A DNA stretch of 64,000 nucleotides from CAWAVN01 sp963844315 (GCA_963844315.1 CAWJOC010000029.1:1-64000), one strand, 5' to 3'; positions 16,989-26,993 are shown, numbered from the stretch's first letter. Numbers and translations are program-made. Notes: generated by a model from the sequence alone, not told the origin.

Positions 16989-18051
16989 ATGACTAGCCCG
17001 CTTGAATCGCTTGTCGCCACGGGGACCAAACTTTGGCTCGACAGCGTGGACCCGGATCTGGTAGAGACCAACAAGCAACTGGGAGCCACCGGCGCAACCT
17101 CCAATCCCGTGATCATCTCCGGCTTGATCCAGACCGGACGCTTCGACGGGCAACTTCAAGAGCTGATGGAGTTGGGCTATGACGATGAAGACGTCGCCTG
17201 GCAGATGACCGACCGCTTGGTGCGAATGGCTCAGAAAGAGTTCGCGGAGGTTCACGCCAAGACATTGGGCGACAACGGCTATGTCAGCTTCGAATTGGAC
17301 CCGCTCTTGGAGGATGCCGATTGTCCGCTCTCCGAGGATGAACGGACACTTCGGTACATCGAATTGGGGCAACAGTGGGCCAAGGGGCACGCTAACCGCA
17401 TGATCAAAGTCCCCGCCACGCCCGCAGGACTTGCGGCGCTCGAAGAACTCGCGGCGGCGGGAATCACGCTCAACGTCACGCTCTTATTCACCCAAAGGCA
17501 ATACCACATCGCCCGCGAAGCCATCTGGCGCAGAGCGCAACGGCGGAAATCGCTGTCGGGCTTCAAGTCGGTGTATTCGATCTTCGTCAGCCGGATCGAT
17601 GTTTACACCAAACAGCACGTGCCCGATCTCTCCAATGCCGCCCAGGGGCTGGTGGGCATCGTCAATGCCCAACGGCTTTGGCAGGACAACAACGCCTTCT
17701 GGCGGGACAAGAACCTGCCGCTTAAGCAGGAGTTCATCTTCGCCAGCACGGGCGTCAAGGACAAAGGCGATTCGCCCGACAAATACGTGGCGGCCCTCGC
17801 CGGGGCGGACATTCAAACCAATCCGCCCGAAACCAACGCCGCCATTCAGGACATGCGGGGCAAGACCTTCACGCGGACCATCGACCAACTGCCCAAGCCA
17901 AAGGGTCCTGGATGAGATCGACCAGAAGGTGGATTTCGCGAAACTCGAAACCGTGCTGATGGAAGAGGGCCTCAAGAAATTCGCCGACCCGCAAAAAGCC
18001 CTGCTCAAATTGATCGCCGACAAACGCAGGCAACTCCAACACGCGGGTTGA
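16989..18051 (+). CDS. tal: Transaldolase, frameshifted near the end
   Basis: Transaldolase of about 354 residues (pentose phosphate pathway; exchanges a dihydroxyacetone unit between sugar phosphates via a Schiff base). Visible are the family start LWLDSVDPDLVE, TSNPVII, the catalytic lysine in MIKVPATPAGL, and ITLNVTLLFTQRQY. The frame breaks near 17905, after QLPKP. The continuation in another frame, VLDEIDQKVDFAKLETVLME, is the normal C-terminus and ends RRQLQHAG. Such a lesion in a central-metabolism gene is almost surely a base-call error. ATG 16989 has AAGGA about ten bases before it. Confidence 0.9.
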
Positions 18052-18060
18052 CATCAGGGA

Positions 18061-18139
18061 GAGGGTCGAGGCTCCTGCCGAGCCGCTAATCGGTAGAACC
18101 GTTGCAATTCGAGCGGCTCGGCAGGAGCCTCGCCCTCCC
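18061..18139. repeat. Inverted repeat family K
   Basis: GAGGCTCCTGCCGAGCCGCT and AGCGGCTCGGCAGGAGCCTC, 20-bp exact arms with a central spacer of about 26 bases. In the convergent gap between tal and the next gene. Confidence 0.85.
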
Positions 18140-18162
18140 GGTTCAACTTGCAATTGTGACGC

Positions 18163-19104
18163 CTATTCCTCGCTGGTGGTTCCTTTGCCCAGGAATTTCA
18201 GCCAGCGGCCTTGGGTGGGATCCGGGGCACTCCCGGCGGATGCGGATTTCGGCGGATAGCCTTGCTTTTTATGGGCCTTGTCGAGTTCCCTGCGCTGCTG
18301 GGCGATCAACGATTCCTGCCGGCTGAGACGCGCCCGCTCGATGGACAATTCCACCTCGGCATTCCGCAGGGATTGTTGCAACTCGGCTGCAAGCTGGGCG
18401 ACTTGCTCCCTAAGCGCGGCCGGGGCGAGGGTGAAGGATTCCCAATCGGGCGAACCGCGGCGGCGGCTTTCCACCACCCTAAGAGCACGGATCAACGAGA
18501 TGATGTATTTTTCCCGGCTGTCCACGGCCTCTTGCCAGACGGTTCGGTCGCCGGAGTCCCCTTCCATCGGCGCTGGGCGGTTGACCAGCACCTCCAATTC
18601 CTCCTTGAGGTCGATGCGGCCTTGCTCCTCTTCGTTTTCCGCCTGGACCGGTTCATTTTTCAGCATCTCGGCTTTGAGCGCTTCCCAACCTTCCAGCCCA
18701 TTGCCTTTTTGCGGGCTGCCATCGGGAGCGGGCATTAAAAAGCTCAAGGCGGAGTTGGGACCAATCGGCGGAGTCATTTCCGGCGGGGTGGACGCGGGCG
18801 GGGCAAAACTCTCCTTGATGATTTCCCGCAAGCCATCGAGCTGCCCGCTGAGCCGCTCCAACGTGGCCGGGGCTTTGAGGCGGTCCCATTCCTCCACTGC
18901 CGCTTTAAGGTGCTTGACCAATTCCATCTGGCGAAACACCATCGCCTCGTCGAACGCTCGCGCGGGCTTGGCGCGGGCGGACTGCTTTTGCAACTCGTTC
19001 AATTTGGACGCCGCCTGCTCCAAGTAGCCGGTCAACGTCGCGACCGTCTGCTCTTTATCCTTCAGCTCCCGGCGGAGGTCGTCCACGGAAAGTTCTTCCA
19101 GCAT
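18163..19104 (-). CDS. Coiled-coil hypothetical protein
   Basis: A 313-residue soluble protein started at ATG 19104 (MLEELSVDDLRRELKDKE). N-terminal 70 residues are coiled coil, as is the region around 230-290 (VAQLAAELQQSLRNAEVELS and ERARLSRQESLIAQQRREL). Between them is a Pro-rich linker (APPASTPPEMTPPIGP) and an acidic segment with ENEEEQGRIDLKEELEV. No signal peptide or enzyme motif. The C-terminus is Lys/Ser rich and ends KGTTSEE. A longer start at 19257 would add a basic, hydrophobic extension that does not look natural. Function unknown. Confidence 0.7.
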   Translation of the reverse strand: MLEELSVDDLRRELKDKEQTVATLTGYLEQAASKLNELQKQSARAKPARAFDEAMVFRQMELVKHLKAAVEEWDRLKAPATLERLSGQLDGLREIIKESFAPPASTPPEMTPPIGPNSALSFLMPAPDGSPQKGNGLEGWEALKAEMLKNEPVQAENEEEQGRIDLKEELEVLVNRPAPMEGDSGDRTVWQEAVDSREKYIISLIRALRVVESRRRGSPDWESFTLAPAALREQVAQLAAELQQSLRNAEVELSIERARLSRQESLIAQQRRELDKAHKKQGYPPKSASAGSAPDPTQGRWLKFLGKGTTSEE

Positions 19105-19291
19105 GTCAGGGGATGTCCTATCGAGACGAAGGAGGGGAACCGGAAAAAACGGAACGGGCGGAAAATGGCCCTTGGGGAAAGGGCCTTTCCTCCTGAAACC
19201 TAGCATAACATTGGCCAGGCGGAGGAAATTCCTTTCGCAAATTCCCCTCGCTCGCAAAAATGCCTACCGTATAAATCTTTTAAATCCAGTT

Positions 19292-19376
19292 CGGTTTGGG
19301 TGGCACGTCCCTGAGCGCAACGAAGGGCGTGGCGAGAAACACCACGCCCATCCCGTTGGTTTGGGCGTGCCACACG
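19292..19376. repeat. Inverted repeat family F, copy 2 (hybrid arms)
   Basis: Left arm GGTGGCACGTCCCTGAGCGC, right arm CCAACGGGATGGGCGTGG read in reverse. It is essentially the reverse complement of the element at 57001. Divergent gap. Confidence 0.75.
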
Positions 19377-19411
19377 GCCGGTGAAATTGCGGACATCCCA
19401 AGGTCTTTGAG

Positions 19412-20169
19412 ATGAGATTTTTGAGTTATAACATCCATAAGGGAATTGGCGGCCGCGACCGGAGATACCGCTTGGAACGGATCTTCGACGTGATCGAGCA
19501 GGAAAACCCCGATGTGATTTGTCTCCAGGAAGTCGACCAGAACGTCAGACGCTCCAAGTTCCACAACCAGCCAGACCTTCTGGCGGAGTACTTCAACTCC
19601 GCCGACCAGCTTTACCAGCTCAACGTGTCCCTGAAATCCGGCGGGTACGGGAATTTGATTTTGTCCCGCTGGCCGTTATTGTCCAAGCATCAAATCCCGC
19701 TCCGGTACAGTTTCAAAAAAAACCGCGGGCGCAGATGGTGGTCGTGGATTCTCCCGAAGGGCCTTTGCACCTGGTCAACTGGCATCTGGGGCTGGCGGAC
19801 ATCGAACGCCGCTGGCAGGTCCGGCACGTCCTCGAACATCGGCTGTTTCAAGAATCCGCCCATCTGCCCACGGTGATCCTGGGCGACTTTAACGACTGGC
19901 GGAACCAGCTCGACGGCATGGTCTTTCATGCCCATAACTTTCGCCACGCCACGCATCCGGCCTCGCGGTTCCGGTCGTTCCCGGCGTACCTCGCGATGGG
20001 GTCGTTGGACAAACTGTTTTACCGGGGCGAGATTTTGATCCGGCACCTCAAGATCGTCCGCACCCCGATGGCCCGCATCGCCTCCGACCACTTGCCCTTG
20101 GTGGTCGATCTGCACCTCAAAACCAGCCTGATCGAACAAGTCGCCAAGGACTTGTCGCTGGATCCGTAA
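19412..20169 (+). CDS. Endonuclease/exonuclease/phosphatase family protein, frameshifted
   Basis: About 252 residues of the EEP (DNase I-like) fold, which hydrolyses phosphodiesters or phosphomonoesters with Mg2+. Motifs in order: MRFLSYNIHKG (Asn), ICLQEVDQN (catalytic Glu), NWHLGL, LGDFNDW (Asp/Asn) and the final ASDHLPLVVD (Asp-His). The frame slips in a run of eight A at 19714-19722, between SFKK and PRAQMVVVD. No signal peptide, so cytoplasmic; whether it acts on DNA or a small molecule is not decidable. It converges on the Gfo/Idh gene with a family D repeat between. Confidence 0.85.
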
Positions 20170-20224
20170 AGACTCACCGTTTCAGTGATGAAACGGTAAC
20201 CCAATGAGTAAAAACGCCTCACAC

Positions 20225-20326
20225 AAGGTGGCACAGACATTCCTGTCTGTGCAATCAATCCGCACAGACAGGAATGTCTGTGCCACCTTTTCCATTGGGA
20301 ACCGAGGTATTGTTAGGCGTTAAAAG
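20225..20326. repeat. Inverted repeat family D, copy 2
   Basis: AAGGTGGCACAGACATTCCT and reverse complement, then CATTGGGAACCGAGG and TTAGGCGTTAA, the same tail as copy 1. Convergent gap; the tail touches the stop codon of the minus-strand gene. Confidence 0.85.
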
Positions 20327-21678
20327 AAGCGATTACCGGCAGTTGCCACGGAGACGCGGTATTCGCGGGTGAGCAGATTCGCGGCGTCGCCCGTCAGACC
20401 GAAGTTCGGTTGGTCCGCTTTTACGTTCAAATGCCCCGTGGTGCGGTAGGCGATGTTTCCCAGATGGCATAGCCCCGAACTGATGTGGCCGGTCGTCAAA
20501 TCGCAGGCGGGCGGGGTTCCGGCTTTGATCGACTCCAAAAAGTTCGCCAGATGCGGCTTGAGTTGATCGGCGGGTTCGGTGGAGGGAGCTTCTCGTGTTC
20601 CGTAAACTTTCCAGCCGCCTCTGTCCACAATCAGCGTGCCGCGTTCGCCGTAGAACGCGACGGCGGTGCTGCGGCCTTCGATGCCGTGGTTCGTCCACAG
20701 CCGATGTTCCCACACGATGGATTTCGGAGCGGCGACCTGGTTCGACTTGGACCTTGACGCGGGTTGGAACAGGTAATTGACGAATAGAGTGTCCGGGGTT
20801 TCCTGCTCGTCATGGAAGGCATGCTTGCCGCCGCTGGAAGTGACGGACACGGGCCAATCCACGCCCAAACCCCAACGGGCGACATCCAGCATGTGGACGC
20901 CCCAATTGCCCAGTTCGCCGGTCCCGTAATCCCAGAACCAATGCCAGTTGTGATGAAAGCGGTTCGGCTGAAACGCCCGCTCTTCTGCGGGGCCAAGCCA
21001 AAGATCGTAATCGACGCCCTGGGGAACCGGGCTGGGCGTATTGAAGCCGATGGGCTTTCGCCGGTTGACGCTCCAGGCTTTGGCCAGATGCACCAGCCCC
21101 AGCTTCCCGCTTTGGACGTATTCAATCGCCGAGCGAAAATGCGCGCCGCTGCGCTGCTGCAATCCGCAGCCCACAATCCGCCCCGATTGGCCGGCGGCGG
21201 CGATCATCAATTCGCCTTCCCGCAGGTTATGCGAGACCGGCTTTTCGACGTACACGTCTTTCCCCGCCTGGAGGGCGAGAATCGTCATCAAAGCGTGCCA
21301 ATGGTCGGGCGTGGCGATGACCACAGCCTCCACGCGGGGATCGTCCAAGACCCGGCGGAAATCCGTCTCGCGCTTGGGCGTTCGCCCTTGCAATTCCGCG
21401 ATGCTTTTGGAGGTTTCGTAAGCGATAGATTCATCAATGTCGCACAGCGTGACGATTTCCGCTTGCCCCAAACCGGCAAACGTTTCCGCCAGGAGTTTTC
21501 CCTGCCCGCGAACGCCGATGATCCCCAGATTCACTCGTTCACTGGGAGCCGCCTGAACGGAACTCGCCGCCAGTCCCACGCCGACCATACCGGCAGCCAC
21601 TCCCGCCGCGTTCATGGCGGAGGAACCCAAAAATTGGCGGCGGTTCAAGGCGCGTTTCAGAAAATCGGCGGAATTCAT
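20320..21678 (-). CDS. Gfo/Idh/MocA oxidoreductase with Tat-like leader
   Basis: A 452-residue exported oxidoreductase. The leader has a twin-arginine-like motif (LNRRQFLGSS) and a hydrophobic stretch to about residue 43 (VQAAPSE). The Rossmann part starts VNLGIIGVRGQGKLLAE and continues to VVIATPDHWHAL and the catalytic-site lysine in VYVEKPVSHNL. The C-terminal half is the beta-sheet domain, with WLGPAEERAFQPNRFHHNW and WDYGTGELGNWGVHMLD as in the large planctomycete group of Tat-exported Gfo/Idh proteins. NAD(P) and a sugar derivative are the expected ligands; the substrate is unknown. ATG 21678 is chosen to start directly before the leader. Confidence 0.9.
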   Translation of the reverse strand: MNSADFLKRALNRRQFLGSSAMNAAGVAAGMVGVGLAASSVQAAPSERVNLGIIGVRGQGKLLAETFAGLGQAEIVTLCDIDESIAYETSKSIAELQGRTPKRETDFRRVLDDPRVEAVVIATPDHWHALMTILALQAGKDVYVEKPVSHNLREGELMIAAAGQSGRIVGCGLQQRSGAHFRSAIEYVQSGKLGLVHLAKAWSVNRRKPIGFNTPSPVPQGVDYDLWLGPAEERAFQPNRFHHNWHWFWDYGTGELGNWGVHMLDVARWGLGVDWPVSVTSSGGKHAFHDEQETPDTLFVNYLFQPASRSKSNQVAAPKSIVWEHRLWTNHGIEGRSTAVAFYGERGTLIVDRGGWKVYGTREAPSTEPADQLKPHLANFLESIKAGTPPACDLTTGHISSGLCHLGNIAYRTTGHLNVKADQPNFGLTGDAANLLTREYRVSVATAGNRFF

Positions 21679-21847
21679 GGCGAAATGGTCGGAGATTTCC
21701 CTCGAATTGGAATGGGTCCAAACACAGAGTTTATTGTACAATAGAGATGAGTCCCCAGGGAATTATTCTCGCGACTTCGCCCCAGAAAAGCCAGCAATTC
21801 CCTGAAATTTCCAATGACGACTTGTATTCGATCCAACTTCCATTGGC

Positions 21848-21923
21848 GTGTGCCACTGGCTTTGCCAGTGCGAAAGCAGGTCCGATTTACTTTATTCAAG
21901 CACTGGCAGAGCCAGTGGCACAC
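21848..21923. repeat. Inverted repeat family E, copy 1
   Basis: GTGTGCCACTGGCTTTGCCA..GTGC and GCACTGGCAGAGCCAGTGGC..ACAC, near-perfect arms of about 24 bp. Between divergent genes. Confidence 0.85.
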
Positions 21924-21978
21924 GAATCTGCCAATCGAAGTTTGACCAGACACCAGGCCCAAAATCGGAGGAAACGCC

Positions 21979-22233
21979 GTGCCCTGTTGCAAGGACGCCA
22001 TCGTTAAGAGCATTTGGCTCGCGGGAATTTTTACGTTAGGCCTTTGCGTGTTCGGCAGTTTTTGGAGTGGACTTGCCGCCTTGGGCGATGGCCGGGGAGC
22101 CGGTTTCACGCAGGGCGTGTTTTGGGGGTTTGTAATCTGTTGGAGTTTGAACGGCATCGGCCTCATCGGGCTGCTCGCCGTCAATGCTCTCCAGCCCGCA
22201 CCCGCCACAGCACGCCGGACCACGGACAACTGA
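21979..22233 (+). CDS. Small two-helix membrane protein
   Basis: An 84-residue protein started at GTG 21979, with GGAGG seven to eight bases before it. Two transmembrane segments are visible: IWLAGIFTLGLCVFGSFW and GVFWGFVICWSLNGIGLIGL. N-terminal cysteines (PCCKD) could be lipidated or bind metal but do not form a canonical lipobox. It ends 18 bp before the next gene, a zinc-ribbon membrane protein, so the two are probably co-transcribed. No family recognised. Confidence 0.65.
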   Translation: MPCCKDAIVKSIWLAGIFTLGLCVFGSFWSGLAALGDGRGAGFTQGVFWGFVICWSLNGIGLIGLLAVNALQPAPATARRTTDN

Positions 22234-22251
22234 CAACGGACAAAAACCATC

Positions 22252-23391
22252 ATGCCGATCAAGTTTCGCTGCGTTCATTGCGGGCAGTATTTGGGCATTT
22301 CGCGGAGCAAGGCGGGAACCGTGGTCGATTGCCCGGCGTGCGGCCGGTCCGTGGGAGTTCCCAAGAAAGACGGCGAAAAGGCCGAGCGCGTGGGCCGGCC
22401 TTCGCTCAATCATCAGGATTCGCAACTGGCCGAGGCGTTACGCGAAGTGGCTGCGATTGCCCAATCGTCGGACATGGCGATTCCGCAACTGCCGCCGGTT
22501 TTTGACCGGCCCACCGATGCCCGCGAGACCCGCGAAGTCAATGCCCCGCCGCCCCGGATCATTCCCGCCGAGCCTTTGCCTCCGATCAGGCATCTCGATC
22601 CGCCGCCCCCGCCGAAGCTTTCGCCCGCCGCCCTGGACGAGCCGATCGCCGATTACTCCGAAGACGAGACCGCCTTCGACACCCGGCTTCCGTTAGAGCA
22701 GTTGGCGTCGCTCGCGAAAGCGGAACCGCCCGAACCGGCCCCGCCGCGAGCAAGTTACGGGCAGTTCCAATGGACGAACGAAGTCCCCTGGAAGCTCTGG
22801 CTGGCCTTCGTCGCCGTGGGCTTCACCGCGATTGTGACGGGATTCGTTTTGGGCCGCTGGGATCTCAATATGGAATCGGACAAGTCCGGGACGCAAGATG
22901 TCTCCCAGGAACCCACTCCCGAACAAAACGCCGCATCGGCCCAGGATGTCTATGCCCACTTCGGCGCGCTCGCCGCCGAGGGAACGATCAAATCCAGCGA
23001 AGGCGAGGGCCGCCCAATCACTCCCGATGCCGGGGCCTGGGTTTACGCCTTTCCGCTCAAGAACGAAACCGGCAAGATGCTTAAGACCGAGTGGTTTTTG
23101 TCCAATCACCCCGTCCGCATCCAGGCTCTGCAAATCCTGGGTGGCAACGCAGTTCAGGCCGATGCCAACGGACAATTCCAACTGGATTTGTTGCGCGAGG
23201 GCAAATACTTGCTCGTGGTTTCCTCAGCCCATAAGTCCCGCCCAACGTCCGCAGCCAATTCCAATACCCCGCCGGAACTCTTGAAGCAATACTTCGAAAA
23301 CCCGGAAGCGTTCCTGGGCCAGTGGGCGTTTCACTCGCGAGAACTGGATTACAAAGGCGAGCCGATCACGGTCGATTTCGACTTCTTATAA
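22252..23391 (+). CDS. Zinc-ribbon membrane-anchored protein
   Basis: A 379-residue protein. N-terminal zinc ribbon (FRCVHCGQYLGIS, then CPACGRSVGVP; residues about 5-42), a long Pro-rich linker (residues about 100-150, PPPPKLSPAALDEP), a single transmembrane helix (LWLAFVAVGFTAIVTGFVLG, about 182-202) and a C-terminal soluble domain of about 150 residues, likely extracytoplasmic, ending ITVDFDFL. This layout, a cytoplasmic zinc ribbon tied to an outside domain, is frequent in planctomycetes and recurs in this window at 32418. The function is not known. Starts at ATG 22252. Confidence 0.75.
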   Translation: MPIKFRCVHCGQYLGISRSKAGTVVDCPACGRSVGVPKKDGEKAERVGRPSLNHQDSQLAEALREVAAIAQSSDMAIPQLPPVFDRPTDARETREVNAPPPRIIPAEPLPPIRHLDPPPPPKLSPAALDEPIADYSEDETAFDTRLPLEQLASLAKAEPPEPAPPRASYGQFQWTNEVPWKLWLAFVAVGFTAIVTGFVLGRWDLNMESDKSGTQDVSQEPTPEQNAASAQDVYAHFGALAAEGTIKSSEGEGRPITPDAGAWVYAFPLKNETGKMLKTEWFLSNHPVRIQALQILGGNAVQADANGQFQLDLLREGKYLLVVSSAHKSRPTSAANSNTPPELLKQYFENPEAFLGQWAFHSRELDYKGEPITVDFDFL

Positions 23392-23429
23392 ATACGCATT
23401 CGAAGGTTGAATTTAGGTTTTGTGCATTT

Positions 23430-23672
23430 TCCGCCCCGAAGGGGCATCACAAATCAGCCCAGGGCAAAGCGCAGCGGCGTGAGCCGCAAGCGACGCCCTG
23501 GGTCTAAGTTTCATAAAATGATCGAAGCCCTGAAAGGGCGAAACAAAACTCAAGCGAGTTGTTTCGCCCTTTCAGGGCTTTGGATTTTGGGGCTTCTCTT
23601 TCTCAGGGCGGCGCTCGCGGCGAAGTGCCACTTCGCTCTGCCCTGGGCTGATATGTTAAGCCCCTTCGGGAC
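23430..23672. repeat. Nested palindrome family A, copy 2
   Basis: Arms as in copy 1: CCGCCCCGAAGGGGC, AGCCCAGGGC, GCCCTGAAAGGGC and their complements, followed by a conserved CGCAACTTC..CTTCGGGCTG flank. It fills much of the 480-bp gap 3' of the zinc-ribbon gene; the remainder shows nothing recognisable. Confidence 0.85.
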
Positions 23673-23871
23673 GAGCTTGACTCAATTTCGCAACTTCACA
23701 ACTTGCACTTCGGGCTGAGGTTTTCCTGGCCAAGTTTGGCTCATTGACTTGCCGATTGCCTTGACTCGCCTAACAATAAGAGATGGTTCCAAGACCACCC
23801 TCCGATGAACCCACGCCTTTTCTCAGCTCGAAATCCCCACCTTTAGCGATAACGAAATAGGAGACATCCTG

Positions 23872-24945
23872 ATGAAGCACCCACGTTTTCAGAATTCTTT
23901 CCCTAGGCAGGCCCTCTTGTTTGGGGCCTTGGGGTTTTGCGGTTTGCTGCTCTTGGGACTGCTCGGTTGGCGGTCCGCGACGGCTCAAGAGGAAACCCCC
24001 AAGGCGGATCTCTTTGTCGTGCCCAAGGGACTTCCCGCCCTCAAGTGCCCCGACGACAACCCGCAGACCGAGGCCAAGGTGAAGCTCGGTCATCAATTGT
24101 TTTTCGACAAGCGGCTCTCCGAGGACAACACCATTTCCTGCGCGAGCTGCCACGACCCGGCCAAGGGCTGGAGCAACGGGGAAAATTTCGCGACGGGCGT
24201 GGGCGGAGCCAAAGGCGGACGCAACTCGCCCACGATCATCAATTCCGCTTACACCAAGCTGCACTTTTGGGATGGCCGGGCCGATTCCTTGGAAGCCCAG
24301 GCCCTGGGACCGATTGAAAACCCCATCGAAATGAAGATGAAGCTCACCGACGTGGTGGACCGCTTGAACAAAATCGAAGGCTACAAACAGCAGTTCCAGG
24401 CCGTGTTCGGGACCGACGTGACCAAAGAGACCCTGGCCAAGGCCATCGCCGCTTACGAGCGCACGATTCTCTGCGGCGATGCCCCCTTCGACCGCTTCAA
24501 AGCCGGTGACAAAGCCGCCCTCTCCGAAGCCGCCGAGCACGGCCGGAAAGTGTTCTTCGGCAAAGCCGCGTGCAGCGGTTGTCATGTCGGAGCGAACTTC
24601 ACGGACAACGCCTTCCATAACATCGGCATCGGCATGGACAAAGAGAAATACGATGTCGGCCGGGAAGAATTGAGCGGGCTGTTAGGCGACCGGGGCGCTT
24701 TCAAGACCCCCACGCTCCGCGAAATCGCGCGCACCGCGCCCTACATGCACGACGGCAGCCTGAAGACCCTGGAAGAAGTCGTCGAGCATTACGTCAAAGG
24801 CGGAATCCAAAATCCCTGGCTGTCGGAAGACATCTTTCCGCTGAAGCTCACCGAAGAGGAAAAGAAAGACCTCGTGACCTTCTTGAAAGAGGGCCTGTCC
24901 TCGGAAAACTATCCCGACCACAAAGCCCCTGACCTTCCGGAGTAG
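23872..24945 (+). CDS. Di-haem cytochrome c peroxidase-family protein
   Basis: A 357-residue periplasmic protein of the bacterial cytochrome c peroxidase / MauG family. N-terminal anchor or signal (LLFGALGFCGLLLLGLLGW, residues about 15-33). Two c-type haem sites: CASCHDPAKGW (about 100) and CSGCHVGANF (about 235). Other family signatures are GHQLFFDKRLSEDNTISC, NSPTIINSAY, FWDGRADSLEAQA and FKTPTLREIARTAPYMHDG (with the axial Met). It should reduce H2O2 or act as a di-haem oxidase using periplasmic electron donors. ATG 23872 has GGAG eight bases upstream. The gene between two family A repeats stands alone. Confidence 0.9.
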   Translation: MKHPRFQNSFPRQALLFGALGFCGLLLLGLLGWRSATAQEETPKADLFVVPKGLPALKCPDDNPQTEAKVKLGHQLFFDKRLSEDNTISCASCHDPAKGWSNGENFATGVGGAKGGRNSPTIINSAYTKLHFWDGRADSLEAQALGPIENPIEMKMKLTDVVDRLNKIEGYKQQFQAVFGTDVTKETLAKAIAAYERTILCGDAPFDRFKAGDKAALSEAAEHGRKVFFGKAACSGCHVGANFTDNAFHNIGIGMDKEKYDVGREELSGLLGDRGAFKTPTLREIARTAPYMHDGSLKTLEEVVEHYVKGGIQNPWLSEDIFPLKLTEEEKKDLVTFLKEGLSSENYPDHKAPDLPE

Positions 24946-24983
24946 GTTGGAAAGGGAGGCCATTGAGAAAGTTGGCGAAAAGA

Positions 24984-25240
24984 TTCGCCCCGAAAGGGGC
25001 ATAACATAAAAGCCCAGGGCAGAGCGACGTGGCGCTTCGCCACGAGAGCCGCCCTGGGAAAGAGAACCCCTACAATTTCAAAGCCCTGAAAGGGCGAAAC
25101 AACACGATCGCCGTTTCCGTTTTGTATCGCCCTTTCAGGGCTTGGCAAATCTGTTGGGATCGTTTACCCAGGGCGTCGCTTGCGGCTAAAGCCGCTGCGC
25201 TTTGCCCTGGGCTGATATGTGGCTGCCCCTTCGGGGCGAA
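24984..25240. repeat. Nested palindrome family A, copy 3
   Basis: ATTCGCCCCGAAAGGGGC..AGCCCAGGGC..GCCCTGAAAGGGC and complements. About 40 bp past the stop of the di-haem protein, same 3' flank as copies 2 and 6. Confidence 0.85.
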
Positions 25241-25437
25241 AACTGCCCAACCCGCAACTTCAAAACTTGTGCTTCGGGCTGGTGTTTCGTCGCAGACCAT
25301 CCTGGCCGGTGGATTGCGAGGTTTTGCCTATTGCGGTAGGATTTCGCGAAGTTGGACCGTATCGGATGGGAAAGGCGTTGATTCGTGCCGTTCCCAATTC
25401 TTGAATGCCTTAAAGACACGGAGAAAGAGATTCCCTC

Positions 25438-26695
25438 ATGTTAAAGCTACGTCCCTCTCTGAAATCGCTGTTGTGCTGGCTGGCGGTGGTGTGCCTTCCC
25501 TTGGGCTTAATCGCCCAGGAAGAAGAGAAGAAAGAAGAAGCCAAGCCCGCCGCCCAAGAAGAAAAGAAAGAAGAAGCCAAGCCCGCCACTCCCGCCGCCC
25601 AAGAAGAAAAGAAAGAAGCCAAGCCCGCCGCCCAAGAAGAGAAGAAAGAAGAAGCCAAGCCCGCCGCCCAGGAAGAGAAGAAGAAGAAGCCAAGCCCGCC
25701 GAACCGGCATCCCCATCACGAATGAAATGCTCAAGGAAATGGTCATCAACCTGGATAATCCCAGCGGCTTGGCCATTCATCCCAAGACCGGGCACGTGTT
25801 TATCGCCTCGAACGATGGGGTCCACCGCTTCCTGCCGGGCGAAGTGCCGCTCAAGTGCCCGCTGGAGATTTCGGACTTCCCCACCGACATCTACGGCAAA
25901 GGGCCGATGTACAACATCAGCGCCTTGGGCGTGGCGTTTTTTGATGATGAGCACCTGATCGTGGGCGATGGCAGCCTGCCCGACGGCCAGGAACTGGTCC
26001 GCGTTTACAAGATCGCCGAAAAGCACCCCGGCAAATATCAAAAGGCCGAGGAAGCCGCCATGACCACCGGTCCCATCGCCGCCGGCGAGCAATCGGTGAT
26101 GGGCGAAGGCAATTACTACGGCGTGGCGGTTTTGGACGGCTTCGTCTACGTGACCAACAACGGCGATGACACCAAGGGCTGGATCTCCCGGTTCGAAATT
26201 AAAGACGGCAAAGCCGGCACGCTGACCCCGTTCATCGCCACCAAGGTCGCCACCAGCGTGGATGCCCCGGTTCCCATCGTGGCCCATGAAGCCAAATTGT
26301 ACGTCGGCCAGATGGGCGAAGTCACAACCGGCGGCGACAGCCTTTTGACCATCTACGATCCCAAAACCTACAACGCCGAGGATCCCAAGGCTGAAAAATC
26401 CTATCCCACCGGCTTAAGCGACATCGCCGGTCTGGCCATCAGCCCCACGAACAAGAAATGGTACTGCACCGATTTCGCCTGGGCGAAGCCCGAAGACGGC
26501 GGACTGTTCGAATTGACCATTGAAGAAGACGACAACAAAGTCACCGCCAAGAAACTGGCCAAGCTCGACAAACCCACCGCTTTGGCGTTCGATAAGGACG
26601 GAAACCTCTACGTGACGGTCTTCGGCACCGGCAAAGACGGCGACGCCATGACCCCCGGCAAACTCCTCAAAATCGAAGCCGCCCAGTTGAAGTAA
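25438..26695 (+). CDS. Secreted EK/AP-repeat plus beta-propeller protein, frameshifted
   Basis: About 418 residues. A signal peptide (SLLCWLAVVCLPLGLIAQ) is followed by four or five tandem copies of a 12-residue unit, EEKKEEAKPAAQ, forming a charged flexible linker (residues about 27-90). The globular part resembles an NHL/SMP-30-type propeller: NLDNPSGLAIHPKTGHVFIA, GVAVLDGFVYVTNNGDD, SDIAGLAISPTNKKWYC and PTALAFDKDGNLYVT. Two slips occur between 25690 and 25715, where EAKPAEPGIPITNEML would be read. They probably reflect mis-called homopolymers in the EK-rich tract. The protein is likely periplasmic; ligand or enzyme activity unknown. Confidence 0.75.
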
Positions 26696-26738
26696 AGTTT
26701 CGACGGGAGCCAAACTCCTCCGCATCCCGGCAGGTTTT

Positions 26739-26884
26739 GTCCCCTCTCCCCTGGGGGGAGAGGGCTAGGGTGGACCACCCTTCGGGCGGTGCCCGGACGA
26801 TTTAAGATCGACGTCGTACCTTCCATCGAAACCCCTCATCCGGCCTTCGGCCACCTTCTCCCCCAAGGGGAGAAGGGACATTTC
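26739..26884. repeat. Inverted repeat family G, copy 2
   Basis: CCCTCTCCCCTGGGGGGAGA and CTTCTCCCCCAAGGGGAGAA arms with CCGGCCTTCGGCCACC. The left arm carries a small nested palindrome (GGACCACCCTTCGGGCGGTG at 26772) also present inverted in copy 3. Tandem gap. Confidence 0.75.
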
Positions 26885-26952
26885 CAAGTGTCTTGGATTT
26901 GGCAAAGCGGGGTTAGTAACAGGGACAATCCAACTCAAAACTGTCCTAGTTT

Positions 26953-26993
26953 CTCCAGGCCACGGTTTTTCTCGGAAGAACCGTGGCCTGGAG
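26953..26993 (+). terminator. 15-bp perfect hairpin upstream of ahpC
   Basis: CTCCAGGCCACGGTT / AACCGTGGCCTGGAG with an 11-base loop, followed by TGTTTTC. Could be a terminator or a 5' regulatory hairpin. Confidence 0.55.
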
